Assembly (NCBI GenBank): GCA_937872095.1
Contig: CALMNW010000076.1
Coordinates: 1 to 64,000, forward strand
Direction: 5' to 3'
DNA length: 64,000 nucleotides
Source: an uncultured Verrucomicrobiota bacterium
Lineage (GTDB): Bacteria > Verrucomicrobiota > Kiritimatiellia > CAIQIC01 > Lenti-01
A program made the translations under genes and the position numbers. Numbering within the stretch: the stretch's first letter is position 1; each line of letters begins with the position of its first letter. Below are positions 17,918 through 26,132 of the stretch, piece by piece. The notes below the pieces were generated by a model that did no database searches, was not told where the DNA came from, and saw only the letters and a list, made by a program, of their open reading frames with translations.

Positions 17918-19390
17918 ATGCGGCGTTGTTGCTGGTTCCTGCTCGTTCCGTTTCTCGTCCTCCCCGTTTTCGCGGCGCAAACGACCGTCTCGTTCGACGC
18001 CCACTTCACCGGTCCGGACGAATACCTCGAAAACGTTTCCCTCGCCGACGAAGCGGCGACCTTCCTCAACACGTATTACGAATCCTGGGGCTCCTGGTAT
18101 TGGGCCGGCTTCGCGTTTTCCACGGTCAGCAACCTCGTCGCCAATTCCTACACGAACCAGTACGCCGCGGCGCAAGGCTTCCCGCGCGCATACGCCGTGG
18201 GCTATCACGACTATTACCAGAACATCGCTCCCGAAATCGCCTTCGCCCTGCCCGCGGCGCCGAAGTCGGTCCGGATCAACAACACGACCTACACCGCGCT
18301 CACGATCCGCGACGGCGACGAATACGGCTTTTCCCAGCCCTTCGGCAGCAACGACACCTACATCCTGACCCTGACCGCCTACGACGTCGAAGGCACCGTC
18401 GTCGCGACCACCAACCACTATCTGGCCGATTTCCGCGACGGGAAGACCTTCATCCAGACCAACTGGTCCACGCTCGATCTGTCGTGGATGCCGGCGGACG
18501 TCGTCTCGCTCGTCGGCGCGCTGACCACGTCCGACGTGGGCATCTACGGCCCCAACACGCCGACGTATTTCGCCTTGGCCGACTTCACCTATGCCTACGC
18601 CGACAGTTCCGGCGGAATCGCCTCCACCAATTCCGCCATCCTGTGCTGGGCGGACGGCTGGGCCGACTACGCGCCGGGCACCAACGTCGAGGCTCAATGG
18701 CAGGTGCCTGCGAACGCCACCGGCGCCGCCGAAGGTTCCCTCGACGGCCTCGGCGCCACCAACGGCATAGTGCCCCTCGGCGACGACGGCTCGATCGTCC
18801 TGACCTTCCCCGCGCCGATCGCCGACGGCCCCGGCGCCGATTTCGCCGTTTTCGAAAACGCGTTCTCGGAGGATTTCCTCGAACTGGCATATGTCGAGGT
18901 CTCGTCCGACGGCACGAACTACTTCCGTTTCCCGACCCACTGTCTGGAGACGAACTGGATCGACACCTACGGCGCGACGAACGTCACCGATCCGACGGCC
19001 TTCGGCGGCTTCGCCGGCAAGCACCTGCAGGGCTTCGGCACGCCGTTCGATCTGCGCGCGCTCGCCGGCGAGGACGGCCTCGACGTCCGCCGCGTCACCC
19101 ACGTGCGCATCGTGGACGTGAAGGGCGACGGCTCGAATCTCGACGACTACGGCAACCCCGTTTTCGACCCGATGCCGACCTACGGTTCCGGAGGCTTCGA
19201 CCTCGACGCCGTGGGCGTGCTGAACGCCTGCCTCGACATCTCGGCCGATCCGGCCGCGGCGGCCCCCGCCCTGCCGGGCTATGAAACCGTGCTCGAATAC
19301 ACCCCCACGCTGGCCCCGCCCGCCTGGCGCACGAACGACGTGCCCGCGCAAGGCGCGCCCGGCTTCTTCCGCTGGAAGCTGGTGAAATGA
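17918..19390 (+). CDS. exported DUF4465-type protein under B12 riboswitch control
   Basis: Protein of 490 residues with a signal peptide (MRRCCWFLLVPFLVLPVFA). Residues about 25-230 match the DUF4465 pattern: a W-x-GFAFS segment, INNTTYTALTIRDGDEYG, an HYLADFRDG stretch, a W-STLDLSWMPADVVSLV segment and TPTYFALADFTY. A second domain (about 240-460) carries DFAVFENAF, LAYVEVSSDGTNYFRFP and AGKHLQGFGTPFDL, a combination I associate with surface proteins near cobalamin uptake loci of Bacteroidetes. The C-terminus is the short WRTND...FFRWKLVK tail. The riboswitch 50 nt upstream supports a role in corrinoid capture or salvage. A strong GGAAAGGA Shine-Dalgarno precedes the ATG. Confidence 0.8.
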   Translation: MRRCCWFLLVPFLVLPVFAAQTTVSFDAHFTGPDEYLENVSLADEAATFLNTYYESWGSWYWAGFAFSTVSNLVANSYTNQYAAAQGFPRAYAVGYHDYYQNIAPEIAFALPAAPKSVRINNTTYTALTIRDGDEYGFSQPFGSNDTYILTLTAYDVEGTVVATTNHYLADFRDGKTFIQTNWSTLDLSWMPADVVSLVGALTTSDVGIYGPNTPTYFALADFTYAYADSSGGIASTNSAILCWADGWADYAPGTNVEAQWQVPANATGAAEGSLDGLGATNGIVPLGDDGSIVLTFPAPIADGPGADFAVFENAFSEDFLELAYVEVSSDGTNYFRFPTHCLETNWIDTYGATNVTDPTAFGGFAGKHLQGFGTPFDLRALAGEDGLDVRRVTHVRIVDVKGDGSNLDDYGNPVFDPMPTYGSGGFDLDAVGVLNACLDISADPAAAAPALPGYETVLEYTPTLAPPAWRTNDVPAQGAPGFFRWKLVK

Positions 19391-19416
19391 TCCGGAAGCC
19401 CCAATCGGCTTTCCAA

Positions 19417-19447
19417 GGTAGGGCCGCCGCGGCGCGCCGTCCCTACC
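19417..19447. repeat. GC-rich inverted repeat
   Basis: Perfect 7-bp arms GGTAGGG and CCCTACC flank a 17-nt GC-rich centre rich in CCGCCGCGG. It lies 27 nt after the DUF4465 stop. There is no T-tract, so it is not a standard terminator; it could still end transcription or be a dispersed intergenic repeat. Confidence 0.55.
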
Positions 19448-19455
19448 CCCCTGGA

Positions 19456-19591
19456 TTTTTCCACGCTATGGAAAAAAATTCGGCGGTTTTTCCACGCTAC
19501 GTAAAAACTTTCGGCGGTTTTTACGTAGAACGTAAAAACTTTGGGCAATTTTTCCACACTGTGGAAAAAAGTTTTCCACAGTGTGGAAAAC
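19456..19591. repeat. array of five 21-bp palindromes, four on a 31-bp period
   Basis: Units at 19456-19476, 19487-19507, 19518-19538, 19549-19569 and 19571-19591. Units 3, 4 and 5 are perfect palindromes (9- or 10-bp arms): TTTTTACGT, TTTTTCCACA and GTTTTCCACA half-sites. Unit 1 has 8-bp arms (TTTTTCCA). Unit 2 is a hybrid with a CCAC-type left half and an ACGT-type right half. Spacers between units 1-4 are exactly 10 nt and two read nnTTCGGCGG. The array precedes the prepilin motif of the next gene and overlaps its open frame. Confidence 0.93.
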
Positions 19592-20355
19592 TTCGAATCG
19601 CGATTCCCCGCGCGCGGGCGGCAGGGTTCACGCTGATCGAGCTGTTGGTGACGATGGCGGCGATCGGCCTGCTGGCGGCGATCCTGACCGCCGCGATGCC
19701 GGCGGCGAAGGCCGCGGCGGACGCGGCGGCCTGCCGCTCGAACCTGCGGCAGCTGGCGACGGCGAACCTGGCCTACGCGGCGGACCACGGGCGGTACGTG
19801 GCGGCGGCGGCGGACATCGACGGCGCCAATTCGATCCGCTGGCACGGGGTGCGCGTCGGCAAGGTTTTCGACGGCTCGCAGGGCCCGCTGGCGGAGTATC
19901 TGGGCGGCGGCGGCGCCAGCACGTGGGTGCGCCGCTGCCCGGGGTTCCAGCCCGACGCGGCCGGGTTCGAGGCGTCCTGCGGGGGTTACGGCTACAACGC
20001 GCTGGGGGTCGGCTCGGAACTCTGCCTGCCGGACGGCGGCGGCACGGCGGTCGGCATGCGGCCCGGTGCCCTTGCCCAGCCGGCGGCAACGGTCATGTTC
20101 GCGGATGCGGCCTACCTGAAAGGCAGCGGCGCGAAGGCGAAAATGATCGAATATTCGTTCGCCGAACCGCCCCAGTTCGCCGGCGGCGGCACGCCGTGGC
20201 CCACCATCCATTTCCGCCACCGGGGCAAGGCGAACGTGGCGTGGTGCGACGGCCACGTGACGTCCGAGACGCTGGCCCGCAGCGACGGCAAGTTCCGGAC
20301 CCACCAATTGGGCTGGTTCGGGCCGGACGACAACTCGCTGTTCGACCCGTTTTGA
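19468..20355 (+). CDS. type II secretion-like pseudopilin, H-x9-DG class
   Basis: Contains a class III prepilin signal AAGFTLIELLVTMAAIG, cleaved after Gly, followed by a hydrophobic helix. The C-terminal signature HFRHRGKANVAWCDGHV is the H-x9-DG motif of the DUF1559-like pseudopilins that are numerous in PVC bacteria. The start is uncertain: ATG 19468 gives a leader of about 53 residues encoded by the palindrome array; GTG 19561 gives a 22-residue leader; the open frame reaches back to ATG 19387, overlapping the DUF4465 stop. A short leader is normal for prepilins, so GTG 19561 is a real possibility. It probably forms a periplasmic pseudopilus subunit. Confidence 0.85.
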   Translation: MEKNSAVFPRYVKTFGGFYVERKNFGQFFHTVEKSFPQCGKLRIAIPRARAAGFTLIELLVTMAAIGLLAAILTAAMPAAKAAADAAACRSNLRQLATANLAYAADHGRYVAAAADIDGANSIRWHGVRVGKVFDGSQGPLAEYLGGGGASTWVRRCPGFQPDAAGFEASCGGYGYNALGVGSELCLPDGGGTAVGMRPGALAQPAATVMFADAAYLKGSGAKAKMIEYSFAEPPQFAGGGTPWPTIHFRHRGKANVAWCDGHVTSETLARSDGKFRTHQLGWFGPDDNSLFDPF

Positions 20356-20389
20356 GGGGAAATTCCCGATATTTGCCTATATTTGAGAG

Positions 20390-20418
20390 TTGACGGGGGG
20401 GGGCTCATGGGCTAGTCT
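20390..20418 (+). promoter_or_regulatory. sigma70-type promoter of the nusA operon
   Basis: -35 TTGACG (20390-20395) and -10 TAGTCT (20413-20418), separated by 17 nt. It lies after the pseudopilin stop and 115 nt before the nusA ATG. Confidence 0.6.
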
Positions 20419-20449
20419 TCCCGCGTTGATACAACTCTGGCTGTCTGTG

Positions 20450-20474
20450 AGAGTGGGTTTTTCCCACTCTTTTG
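20450..20474 (+). terminator. leader hairpin with T-tract upstream of nusA
   Basis: Stem AGAGTGGG (20450-20457) with CCCACTCT (20463-20470), a five-T loop and a following TTT. It sits inside the predicted nusA operon leader, so it may be an attenuator. NusA itself acts on termination, which makes autogenous control plausible. Confidence 0.6.
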
Positions 20475-20533
20475 CATATCGGGAGTTGTCGGTTTGTCGT
20501 GCTTTTCCCCCGTTTGGGGAGGAGGTTTGAAAT

Positions 20534-21805
20534 ATGAACAACGAATTGCTGGCCGTTTTTGAATATATGGAACGCGAACGCAAGCTGGACCGCGAAACCC
20601 TCGCGCAGCTCGTGGAGTCCTCGCTGCAGGTGGCCGGGCGCAAGAGCATCGGCCGCGTGCGGGATCTGCGCGTCGAAATCAATCGCAAGACGTTGGAAAT
20701 CAAGGCTTTCGCGAGCATCCAGGTCGTGGATTTCGTCCGCAATCGCGACGAGGAAATCTCCCTGGACGACGCCCAGGTGAAATATCCGGGCAAAAACTAC
20801 AAGCTCGGCGACCTGATCGAGGTCGAAGTCACTCCCCGGAATTTCGGGCGCATCGCGGCGCAGACGGCCAAGCAGGCCATCATCCAGAAGCTGCGCATGG
20901 CGGAAAAGGACAAGGTCTACGCCATCTACAAGGACCACGTCGGGTCCATCGTCACCGGCACCGTCCGGCGGTTCGACCGCAGCGACGTGTTCATCGACCT
21001 CGGCGACGCCGAGGGCGTCATGCCCGGCAAGGAACGCGTCCCGAGCGAGGAATACCAGATCGGCGACCGCATCCGGTTCCTGCTGCTGGACCTCGATGCG
21101 CAGGCCCAGGGCACCCAGCTCACGCTGTCGCGCGCCAATCCCGATTTCATCAAGAAGCTCTTCGAGCTCGAAGTTTCCGAGATCGCCGACGGCACCGTCG
21201 AGATCAAGGGCATCGCGCGCGAAGCGGGCTTCCGCACCAAGATCGCCGTGCATTCGAACGACGAAAAGGTGGATCCCGTCGGCGCCTGCGTCGGCCTGCG
21301 CGGCCAACGCGTCAAGAACATCGTCCGCGAGCTGTCGGGCGAGAAGGTCGACATCGTCAAGTGGAGCACGGACATCAAGACGTTCGTGACCAACTCGCTG
21401 GCGCCGGCCAAGCTGCTGCGCCTGGAAGTGGACGAGGCCGAAAACGCCGTGAAGGTCGTCGTGGAATCCGACCAGCTCTCGCTGGCGATCGGCAAGAAGG
21501 GCCAGAACGCCCGCCTGACCGCCAAGCTCACCGGCTGGAAGGTCGACATCCAGAAGGACGAAGGCGACATCACCTTCGAAGAAAAGATCGTGCGCGCCAC
21601 CGACCAGCTGGCCGCCGTCGAAGGCATCGGGCGCGACCACGCCGAGAAGCTCGTCGCCTCCGGATTCCTCACGCTGGAAGGCATTTTGGCGGCGGACATC
21701 CAAGATCTGGTGGACGTGGAGGGCTTCGACGCCGACGTCGCCCAGCAGGTACGGACCGCGGCCGAAGCCGCGTTCGAGCGCGAAAACGGAAAGGCGACGG
21801 AGTGA
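20534..21805 (+). CDS. nusA: transcription termination/antitermination factor NusA
   Basis: A 423-residue RNA polymerase-binding elongation factor. The N-terminal RNAP-binding domain is followed by an S1 domain (about 135-200; GSIVTGTVRRFDRSDVFIDL), two KH domains (about 200-345; VGACVGLRGQRVKNIVRELSGE and DQLSLAIGKKGQNARLTAKLTGW) and a helix-hairpin-helix tail (VEGIGRDHAEKLVASG). It starts an operon with infB (2-nt gap). The usual upstream rimP is missing here; the gene has its own promoter and leader hairpin. AGGAGG precedes the start. Confidence 0.97.
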   Translation: MNNELLAVFEYMERERKLDRETLAQLVESSLQVAGRKSIGRVRDLRVEINRKTLEIKAFASIQVVDFVRNRDEEISLDDAQVKYPGKNYKLGDLIEVEVTPRNFGRIAAQTAKQAIIQKLRMAEKDKVYAIYKDHVGSIVTGTVRRFDRSDVFIDLGDAEGVMPGKERVPSEEYQIGDRIRFLLLDLDAQAQGTQLTLSRANPDFIKKLFELEVSEIADGTVEIKGIAREAGFRTKIAVHSNDEKVDPVGACVGLRGQRVKNIVRELSGEKVDIVKWSTDIKTFVTNSLAPAKLLRLEVDEAENAVKVVVESDQLSLAIGKKGQNARLTAKLTGWKVDIQKDEGDITFEEKIVRATDQLAAVEGIGRDHAEKLVASGFLTLEGILAADIQDLVDVEGFDADVAQQVRTAAEAAFERENGKATE

Positions 21806-21807
21806 CC

Positions 21808-23916
21808 ATGAGAATCTGCGACCTAGCCAAAGAGTTGATGACCACGGGCAAGGAGCTCCTCGCGCTCCTGCAGACCCGCGGTTGCACCGCGCGCAGCACG
21901 CAGGCGAACCTGACGCCCGATCTGGAACAATATCTGCGCGACGAAATCCGGCGCATCTACTACGGCGGCGCCGAAGCGGCCGCCCCCGCCGAGACGGCGG
22001 CCCCGACGGCCCCCGCCGAAGCGGCCCCCGCCGAAGCGGCCACCGAAACGGCGCCCGCGGCGGAAGAAGCGCCCGCGGCCGCGCCGGTGCCCGTCCCCGA
22101 ACCCGCCGCCCCCGAGGCGGAACCGGAACCCAAGACCGTCGCCATCAAGGGCCACGTGGTCGTCAAGGATTTCGCCGAACTGCTCGGCATCAAGCCCAAC
22201 GTGCTGATCGCCAAGCTCATGAAGCAGGGCATCTTCGCGTCCATCGGCATGAAGATCGATTTCAAGGCGGCCGAACCCATCGCGAAGGAGCTCGGGTTCG
22301 TCCTCGAACACGAAAAGAAAGCCCCGCCGCCGCCGCCGCCGGTCAAGGCGGAACCCAAACCCGAAAGCACGGGCGAAGACGCCAAGGACGATCTCCAGCC
22401 GCGGCCGCCCGTCGTCACGTTCATGGGCCACGTCGACCACGGCAAAACCTCCCTGCTCGACTACATCCGCAAGGCGCACGTCGCCGCGGGCGAAGACGGC
22501 GGCATCACGCAGCACATCGGCGCCTACCAGGTCGAACACCAGGGCCGCCTGATCACCTTCCTCGACACCCCCGGCCACGAGGCCTTCACCGCCATGCGCG
22601 CGCGCGGCGCCAACCTGACGGACATCGCCGTCATCGTCATCGCCGCCGACGACGGCATCATGCCGCAGACCAAGGAGGCCATCCAGCACGCGCAGGCCGC
22701 CAAGGTCGCCATGATCATCGCCATCAACAAGTGCGATCTGCGCACCGCCAACCCCGACCGCGTGAAGCGCCAGCTGCAGCAAATGGGCCTCGCCCCCGAA
22801 GACTGGGGCGGCGACCTCATCTGCTGCCCCGTCAGCGCCGCCAAGGGCGACGGCATGGACCACCTGCTCGAAATGATCCTGCTGCAGGCCGACGTCCTCG
22901 AGCTCCGGGCGAATCCCCGCCGCAAGGCGCAGGGCTACGTGATCGAATCGCGCCTCGAAGCCGGCATGGGCCCGACCGCCAACGTGCTCGTCACCAACGG
23001 CACCCTCCAGCTCAACGACGCCATCGTCTCCGGCTCCACCTGGGGACGCGTCAAGGCCATGATCAACGACCAAGGCAACAAGGTCCGCACCGCCGGCCCC
23101 TCCGCCGCCGTCAAGATCCTTGGCCTGACCAGCGTGCCGTCGCCCGGCAACGAATTCCACGTCTACAAGAACGACCGCGAAGCCCGCCAGATCGCCGAAG
23201 AGCGCGCCGCGGCCGAGCGGCTGAAGGAACTCGGCGGCAACGCCGAAACCAAGCCGCCGATGACCCTCGAGGAATTGCTGCAGGAAAAGGCCGGCAGCGA
23301 CAAACGCACCCTCAACGTCATCCTCAAAACCGACGTGCTCGGCTCGCTCGAAGCCATCCGCGGCTCGCTCGAAGGCATCCACAGCGAAAAGGTCGACTTG
23401 GCCATCATCGGCACCGGCGCCGGCAACGTCACCGTCAACGACGTGCTGCTCGCCTCCGCCTCCCGGGCCGTCATCCTCGGCTTCCACGTCGCGAAAGACG
23501 CCGGCGCGGGCGCCGAAGCCAAGCGCAAGGGCGTCGAGATCCGGCTGTACTCCATCATCTACGAGATGCTCGACGACGTGAAGAACCTGTTGACGGGCCT
23601 GTTGGAACCCATCCTCAAGGAACACGTCAACGGCCAGGCCGCCATCCGCCAGATCTTCGACATGGGCAAGCGCGGCAAGGTCGCCGGCTGCATGTGCCTG
23701 AAGGGCAAGGTCACGCTCAAGGGCCGCGCGCGCGTCCGGCGCAAAGACGAAATCCTCTACGAAGGCAAGATCCAGACCCTCCGCCGCTTCCAGAACGAGG
23801 CGAACGAAGTCCGCGAAGGCCAGGAATGCGGCATCGTGCTCGACCGCTTCACGAACTTCGCCGAAGGCGACGTCATCGAATCCTACGAAATCGAAAAGGT
23901 CGCCCAGGAGCTGTAG
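21808..23916 (+). CDS. infB: translation initiation factor IF-2
   Basis: GTPase that delivers initiator tRNA to the 30S subunit and promotes subunit joining. The 702-residue protein has an IF2_N module at the start ([20 protein letters not shown]), a long Ala/Pro/Glu linker (about 55-110), a second IF2_N-like module, and the G domain with GHVDHGKT (about 206-213), DTPGHEAF and NKCD. Domains II to IV follow ([23 protein letters not shown]). ATG 21808 lies directly after the nusA stop. Length is at the short end of the usual range because the linker is short. Confidence 0.97.
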   Translation: MRICDLAKELMTTGKELLALLQTRGCTARSTQANLTPDLEQYLRDEIRRIYYGGAEAAAPAETAAPTAPAEAAPAEAATETAPAAEEAPAAAPVPVPEPAAPEAEPEPKTVAIKGHVVVKDFAELLGIKPNVLIAKLMKQGIFASIGMKIDFKAAEPIAKELGFVLEHEKKAPPPPPPVKAEPKPESTGEDAKDDLQPRPPVVTFMGHVDHGKTSLLDYIRKAHVAAGEDGGITQHIGAYQVEHQGRLITFLDTPGHEAFTAMRARGANLTDIAVIVIAADDGIMPQTKEAIQHAQAAKVAMIIAINKCDLRTANPDRVKRQLQQMGLAPEDWGGDLICCPVSAAKGDGMDHLLEMILLQADVLELRANPRRKAQGYVIESRLEAGMGPTANVLVTNGTLQLNDAIVSGSTWGRVKAMINDQGNKVRTAGPSAAVKILGLTSVPSPGNEFHVYKNDREARQIAEERAAAERLKELGGNAETKPPMTLEELLQEKAGSDKRTLNVILKTDVLGSLEAIRGSLEGIHSEKVDLAIIGTGAGNVTVNDVLLASASRAVILGFHVAKDAGAGAEAKRKGVEIRLYSIIYEMLDDVKNLLTGLLEPILKEHVNGQAAIRQIFDMGKRGKVAGCMCLKGKVTLKGRARVRRKDEILYEGKIQTLRRFQNEANEVREGQECGIVLDRFTNFAEGDVIESYEIEKVAQEL

Positions 23917-23948
23917 CCGCTCCGGGGGCGGCCCGGACGGGCCCCGCC

Positions 23949-24395
23949 ATGAAAGCCGATCGAATCACGCGCGTCAACGAACTCATCCGCCGCGAACTGG
24001 GCGTCCAGCTCTACCGCGTCGTGAACCGGCCCGATTTCGATTCCGCCGCCGTCACGTTCACGCACGCGATCACGTCGGTGGATCTGCGCAGCTGCCGCGT
24101 GCTCGTCTCGATCCGCGGCGAGCCCGCCGACCAGGAGCGCATGCTCTCCATCCTCCGCCGGGCCCACGCCGATTTCCAGGAAGCCATCCACCGGAACGTC
24201 GTCCTGCGCTACACCCCGCAGCTCCATTTCGTCCTCGACCATTCCGTCGAACAGGGCGACCACGTCCTCCAGATCCTCCACCAAATGGAGGAAACCGGCG
24301 AAATCGAACCGGAACCCGACGAAGACGCGCCGGATTCCGGCGCGGACGCCCTCGGCAGCGAGGACGCCGGCGACTCCGACATCCCGCCCGTCTGA
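23949..24395 (+). CDS. rbfA: ribosome-binding factor A
   Basis: 30S maturation factor, 148 residues. It begins with MKADRITRVNELIRRELGV, and the KH-type fold ends around LRYTPQLHFVLDHSVEQGDHV, a stretch diagnostic of RbfA. An acidic tail (EPEPDEDAPDSGADALGSED) extends the protein by about 25 residues. It sits between infB and truB, the standard operon order. Confidence 0.95.
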   Translation: MKADRITRVNELIRRELGVQLYRVVNRPDFDSAAVTFTHAITSVDLRSCRVLVSIRGEPADQERMLSILRRAHADFQEAIHRNVVLRYTPQLHFVLDHSVEQGDHVLQILHQMEETGEIEPEPDEDAPDSGADALGSEDAGDSDIPPV

Positions 24396-24402
24396 TCCCC
24401 TT

Positions 24403-25128
24403 ATGGCCAACGCCCCTTTCACCTCCCCCGGTCTCGACGGCCTGCTGCTCGTCGACAAGCCCTCCGGCCCCACGTCGCACGACGTCGTCGCCCAGATCCG
24501 CCGCCGGTTCCGCATCCCCAAGGTCGGTCACGGCGGCACGCTCGACCCCATGGCCACCGGCCTGCTCGTCATCCTCCTCGGCAAGGGCACCAAGATTTCC
24601 GACCGCGTCATGGGCCACGACAAAACCTACGAAGGCGTCCTCCGCCTCGGCATCGAAACCGATTCCCAGGACGCCGACGGCCAGGTCGTCGCCGAACGCG
24701 ACGCCGCCGGCATCTCCGCGGAGCAGGTCGTCGCGCAAATGAAAGCGCGCCTCGGCGACCAGATGCAGATGCCCCCGATGGTTTCCGCCATCAAGATCAA
24801 GGGCGTGCCGCTCTACAAGCTCGCGCGCAAGGGCGAAACCGTCGAGCGCCCCCCCAAGCTGATCCACGTCTACCGGTTCGATCTTCTCGATTTCGCCCCG
24901 CCCGACGTCCGCTTCTCCGTCGCATGCACCAAGGGCACCTACGTCCGCACCCTCGCGCACGACGTCGGCCAATCCCTCGGCGTCGGGGCCCACCTCGTGC
25001 AGCTTCGCCGCACGAAAATCGGCCAGCTCGACGTCGCCCGCGCCGCGACCCTCGACGAACTCCTCGAATGCCCGTCCCTCGAGGGCCGGATCATTCCGCT
25101 GGCCGCCGCCCTGCCTTTGCTGGCCTGA
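24403..25128 (+). CDS. truB: tRNA pseudouridine(55) synthase
   Basis: Makes pseudouridine 55 in the T-arm of tRNAs. The 241-residue protein has the catalytic GHGGTLDPMATGLL (Asp nucleophile), DKTYEGVLRLGIETDSQD and MVSAIKIKGVPLYKLARKGE. It begins with GLLLVDKPSGPTSHDVV. No C-terminal PUA-like domain is obvious, so it is shorter than the E. coli enzyme. It follows rbfA by 7 nt. Confidence 0.96.
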   Translation: MANAPFTSPGLDGLLLVDKPSGPTSHDVVAQIRRRFRIPKVGHGGTLDPMATGLLVILLGKGTKISDRVMGHDKTYEGVLRLGIETDSQDADGQVVAERDAAGISAEQVVAQMKARLGDQMQMPPMVSAIKIKGVPLYKLARKGETVERPPKLIHVYRFDLLDFAPPDVRFSVACTKGTYVRTLAHDVGQSLGVGAHLVQLRRTKIGQLDVARAATLDELLECPSLEGRIIPLAAALPLLA

Positions 25129-25165
25129 AAGTTGCGGACCGTCGGTTGGCTACGGCGGATCGTAC

Positions 25166-25205
25166 TTGAATATTGGATATTGGACATTGAATATTGGATA
25201 TTGAG
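25166..25205. repeat. ATTGGATATTG-type intergenic repeat
   Basis: About 40 nt built from the words TTGAATATTGGATATTG and TTGGACATTG in tandem, ending 6 nt before the ribF ATG. A related copy lies at 30591-30630. It is strongly AT-rich against the surrounding GC-rich genes. Confidence 0.75.
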
Positions 25206-25211
25206 ATTCCG

Positions 25212-26132
25212 ATGTCTCTCACCACCGTCAACGTGGCGCCGCTCGTCCTGGCCATCGGCCAGTTCGACGGCGTGCACCGCGGCCACCAGGCCGTCTTCCG
25301 CACCGCCGTCGAATCGGCGCGGGCCCGCGGCGGCGTTTCCGGCTGCCTCACCTTCTCCCCCCACGTCGCGCAGCTCCTCAATCCCGCCCGCGCGCCGCTG
25401 TTGCTGGCGACCCCCGAACAGAACCAAGCCCTCGTCTGCGCCTGCGGCATCGAGCAGATCCACGTCTTTCCCTTCACCCGCGAATTCGCCGCCATGGGCC
25501 CGGACGAATTCCTTTCCCTGCTCAAGATCGAATTCCCGGCCCTCGCCGAAATCGTCGTCGGGGAAAACTTCACGTTCGGCAAGGACCGCGCCGGAAACCG
25601 CGCAACGCTGCCGGGCCTCGCGGAGGCCCTGGGCCTGGGCGCGCGGATCGTCCCGCACGTCGCGCTCGCGGGCGCGCCCATTTCCAGCACCCGCGTCCGC
25701 GCGGCGGTCCAGGCGGGCGACCTGCCGCTGGCCAAGGCCCTGCTGGGCCGCGCGTTCGCGCTCGCCGGCACGGTCGTCCACGGCCGCGCCGTCGGCCGTT
25801 CCCTCGGCTTCCCCACCGCGAACGTCCGCCCCGTCCTGCCCATCCGGCCCGCGCCCGGCATCTACGCCGCGCGCCTGCACCTCCACGACGGCCCGCATGC
25901 CGGCGCGGCCTTCGTTCCCGACCCGGCCGATCCCGCGCAGGCCCACTTCGGCAAAGTCGTCGAAATCCACGTGCCCGGCCTGTCCCGCAACCTGTACGAC
26001 GTCGACGTGGAGGTCTCCTTCACCCGCCGCTTGCGCGGCCACGCGCATTTCCCCGATGCCGCCGCCGCATCCGCCCAGATCGCCCGCGACGTCGAACATG
26101 CCCTAGCCACCGACGCCGAGGAACATCCGTGA
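25212..26132 (+). CDS. ribF: bifunctional riboflavin kinase/FAD synthetase
   Basis: Converts riboflavin to FMN and FAD. N-terminal FAD synthetase domain: AIGQFDGVHRGHQ, EIVVGENFTFGKDRAG and ISSTRVRAAVQAGDL. C-terminal flavokinase domain: GRSLGFPTANV and VVEIHVPGLSRNLYD. The 306-residue length is normal. Start at ATG 25212, just downstream of the AT-rich repeat; the open frame runs into the repeat via a TTG that is less likely to be used. Its TGA overlaps the GTG of the next gene. Confidence 0.96.
   Translation: MSLTTVNVAPLVLAIGQFDGVHRGHQAVFRTAVESARARGGVSGCLTFSPHVAQLLNPARAPLLLATPEQNQALVCACGIEQIHVFPFTREFAAMGPDEFLSLLKIEFPALAEIVVGENFTFGKDRAGNRATLPGLAEALGLGARIVPHVALAGAPISSTRVRAAVQAGDLPLAKALLGRAFALAGTVVHGRAVGRSLGFPTANVRPVLPIRPAPGIYAARLHLHDGPHAGAAFVPDPADPAQAHFGKVVEIHVPGLSRNLYDVDVEVSFTRRLRGHAHFPDAAAASAQIARDVEHALATDAEEHP

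Noticed and set aside
17687-19351. Antisense frame of 554 codons across riboswitch and DUF4465 gene
   Set aside because: Low-complexity translation; the plus-strand gene has a signal peptide, domains and a riboswitch.
19456-19591. Palindrome array taken as a CRISPR array
   Set aside because: Spacers are 10 nt and similar to one another, units are palindromes, and there are no cas genes.
19279-20307. Antisense frame through the palindrome array
   Set aside because: Open only because the palindromes have no stop in any frame; the plus strand carries the prepilin motif.
21823-23625. Antisense frame of 600 codons opposite infB
   Set aside because: Fully explained by the conserved infB reading frame.
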